From Cellvibrionaceae bacterium (GTDB lineage Bacteria; Pseudomonadota; Gammaproteobacteria; Pseudomonadales; Cellvibrionaceae), in assembly GCA_030597965.1 (NCBI GenBank), contig JAUVQU010000112.1, positions 1 to 7,543 of the forward strand: DNA of 7,543 nucleotides, written 5' to 3'. This document shows positions 6,609 through 7,543 of the stretch, in pieces. The translations under genes were made by a program, and so were the position numbers. Each line of letters starts with the position of its first letter. Position 1 is the first letter of the stretch. The notes beneath the pieces are model-generated. The model did not search any database and was not told the origin of the DNA. It was given only the letters and a program-made list of their open reading frames with translations.

Positions 6609-6938
6609 TCAATCCCGTGGTGCTATTAAATTAGCCCCTGGAAACCTCGTCACCTTATCCCCGCCTGCGACATCCGTAATCTTGCCTTCACCGGCCTTTT
6701 CCACTTCATCGATACGGACAATTGAGTGCATCGGAATATAGGAGCGAGCGACATTACCAAACTCATTTTTTAGGCGCTCTTCCGCCGGGTCTACGATCAG
6801 CTGTGAGCGCTCACCGAACAGAAACTCTTCGACTTCGATAAAGCCGTACATATCGCTCTGGTAGATGGCACGAGCATAGACCTCGAACACCTGTTCCTGA
6901 TTGTAGAAAATAATCTTATAAATGGACTTTGCGGACAG
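6609..6938 (-). CDS. DUF1820 family protein, probable CTG start
   Basis: This small soluble protein of about 109 residues is recognised as DUF1820 by IYKIIFYNQEQVFEVYAR, IYQSDMYGFIEVEEFLFGER and IPMHSIVRIDEVEK. The family is widespread in gammaproteobacteria and has no established function. The hydrophobic/acidic alternation suggests a compact beta-rich fold. The only standard start in frame is GTG at 6890, but it would drop the conserved N-terminal strand SIYKIIFYNQEQ encoded just upstream. The frame is open back to a TAG near 6986 without ATG, GTG or TTG in the added part. CTG at 6938, four bases after AGGGAG (complement of 6943-6948), gives the length and N-terminus expected from family members as I recall them. 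The gene is divergent from miaB, a neighbourhood I recall from Pseudomonas. The alternative is the GTG start, or an ATG lost by mutation or sequencing error. Confidence 0.85.
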   Translation of the reverse strand: MSAKSIYKIIFYNQEQVFEVYARAIYQSDMYGFIEVEEFLFGERSQLIVDPAEERLKNEFGNVARSYIPMHSIVRIDEVEKAGEGKITDVAGGDKVTRFPGANLIAPRD

Positions 6939-6942
6939 AACT

Positions 6943-6948
6943 CTCCCT
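6943..6948 (-). promoter_or_regulatory. Ribosome binding site deciding the CTG start of the DUF1820 gene
   Basis: The minus strand reads AGGGAG here, followed by AGTT and the CTG codon. No comparable purine-rich motif precedes the downstream GTG at 6890: its upstream bases are AATCAGGAACAG, with only a weak AGGA. This favours initiation at CTG, although the four-base spacing is slightly short. Confidence 0.55.
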
Positions 6949-7010
6949 ACCTGCTCAACATGTTTTGCTATTACTTCTGGCTGGCCATTCAGCCTCTATT
7001 GAAGCGCGCA

Positions 7011-7041
7011 AGAATACCACATCCGCTCTAAAAACCGTCCA
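7011..7041 (-). promoter_or_regulatory. Candidate extended -10 promoter for the DUF1820 gene
   Basis: The minus strand has TGG-TATTCT (complement of 7011-7019), an extended -10 form. TGGACG (complement of 7036-7041) stands 19 bases upstream as a possible -35. The leader would be roughly 65 bases. It is a weak match and assigned by position and pattern only. Confidence 0.3.
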
Positions 7042-7059
7042 CTTTTTAACCAGATCCTG

Positions 7060-7088
7060 TAGGCATAAGCGTTGTTGATGGCTATAAT
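7060..7088 (+). promoter_or_regulatory. Sigma70 promoter of miaB
   Basis: TATAAT at 7083-7088 is a perfect -10 hexamer. TAGGCA at 7060-7065, four of six matches to the -35 consensus, is exactly 17 bases upstream. Transcription should start near 7095, giving a leader of about 50 bases before the miaB ATG. Confidence 0.7.
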
Positions 7089-7097
7089 GCGCGACCC

Positions 7098-7118
7098 GAC
7101 CAGAACTGGTCATTTTTT
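7098..7118 (+). promoter_or_regulatory. Hairpin plus T-run in the miaB leader
   Basis: GACCA (7098-7102) pairs with TGGTC (7107-7111) around GAAC and is followed by ATTTTTT (7112-7118). It resembles a miniature intrinsic terminator just after the predicted transcription start. The T-run can also pair with AAAAA at 7123-7127. It may be a weak attenuator, a 5' stabilising hairpin, or chance. Confidence 0.4.
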
Positions 7119-7145
7119 GTTCAAAAAGTATATTCAGGTAGAGAC

Positions 7146-7543
7146 ATGGCACAGGCGCCCGAAGAGAATACCTCTTCTAAAGAAAAACCCATCAAAAAGC
7201 TGTTCATCCAGACACATGGCTGTCAGATGAATGAATACGACTCCAATCGTATGCGCGACCTGCTGGGTGACTCCCACCAAATGGTGACGACCGACGACCC
7301 CGCAGAAGCCGATGTACTGCTGGTTAACACCTGCTCTATCCGTGAAAAAGCACAGGAAAAGCTATTCCACCAACTGGGCCGCTGGAGAAAGCTAAAAGAA
7401 CAAAAACCGGACATGATCATTGGTGTCGGCGGCTGTGTGGCCAGCCAGGAAGGCATCGCTATTGCTGATCGTGCGCCTTTTGTCGATTTGATTTTTGGCC
7501 CACAAACCCTGCACCGCCTGCCTGAGATGATGGAAGTACATAA
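7146..7543 (+). CDS. miaB: tRNA-2-methylthio-N6-isopentenyladenosine synthase MiaB, N-terminal part
   Basis: MiaB is a radical-SAM methylthiotransferase that adds a methylthio group to N6-isopentenyladenosine at position 37 of tRNAs reading UNN codons, after MiaA acts. The 132 visible residues cover the N-terminal UPF0004 domain. The three cysteines that hold the auxiliary [4Fe-4S] cluster are C26 (THGCQMNEYDSNRM), C63 (VNTCSIREKAQEK) and C97 (GVGGCVASQEG). Their 37- and 34-residue spacings match C12, C49 and C83 of the E. coli protein. FGPQTLHRLPEMM at the end is also typical. The radical-SAM CXXXCXXC motif and TRAM domain lie beyond the window. The N-terminus is about 14 residues longer than in E. 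coli and polar. AGGT at 7136-7139 stands six bases before the ATG at 7146, and a good promoter precedes it. Confidence 0.97.
   Translation, partial: MAQAPEENTSSKEKPIKKLFIQTHGCQMNEYDSNRMRDLLGDSHQMVTTDDPAEADVLLVNTCSIREKAQEKLFHQLGRWRKLKEQKPDMIIGVGGCVASQEGIAIADRAPFVDLIFGPQTLHRLPEMMEVH

Noticed and set aside
6597..6609. Short inverted repeat AAGCC-TAG-GGCTT at the end of the DUF1820 gene
   Set aside because: It has five-pair arms with a three-base loop and no T-run. The adjacent 6566-6594 hairpin is the better terminator.
6955..7152. Minus-strand reading frame of 65 codons between the DUF1820 gene and miaB
   Set aside because: It begins with GTG inside miaB, runs through the miaB promoter and the DUF1820 upstream region, and shows no motif.
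7223..7456. Minus-strand reading frame inside miaB
   Set aside because: It is antisense to strongly conserved MiaB sequence, and the composition is low-information (Ser/Trp/Arg).

Overview
The window comes from a gammaproteobacterial chromosome of moderate base composition. The evidence is the MiaB N-terminus, which is close to the Escherichia coli protein, a DinB start preceded by an E. coli/Pseudomonas-type LexA box, a DUF1820 gene divergent from miaB, and a tripartite-type RND efflux pair. A marine Cellvibrionales-like lineage is plausible, but the sequence alone does not prove it. There are no mobile elements, CRISPR arrays, tRNAs or rRNAs. No gene-free stretch exceeds 300 bases.

Layout. 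At the left edge, the first eight codons of dinB (DNA polymerase IV, minus strand) run off the window. A near-consensus LexA box lies inside a 36-bp perfect hairpin palindrome just upstream of them. Next come two plus-strand genes: a small NTF2/SnoaL-like protein (179-697) and a conserved small protein of unknown function (795-1196). The second meets a convergent minus-strand gene (1193-2005) with a 3-4 base overlap. That gene encodes a four-helix membrane protein with a C-terminal thioredoxin/peroxiredoxin-like domain lacking the expected active-site cysteines.

The centre (2113-6420, minus strand) is a two-gene efflux operon. It holds a membrane-fusion adaptor and an RND permease whose stop and start codons touch (TAA directly followed by ATG). 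It ends in a strong intrinsic terminator at 2033-2069. The permease has a reduced set of proton-relay residues compared with AcrB. No outer-membrane TolC-type gene or regulator is present in the window.

On the right, a DUF1820 gene (minus) ends in its own intrinsic terminator (6566-6594) and apparently starts at a rare CTG codon. It is divergent from miaB, whose first 132 codons and good sigma70 promoter are seen before the window ends. The genes do not form one pathway: the window is mostly housekeeping (DNA damage tolerance, tRNA modification) around an export system. I did not find a convincing new multi-gene system. The points most worth a second look are the CTG start, the degenerate redox-fold membrane protein, the permease relay residues and the inverted repeat upstream of the efflux operon.
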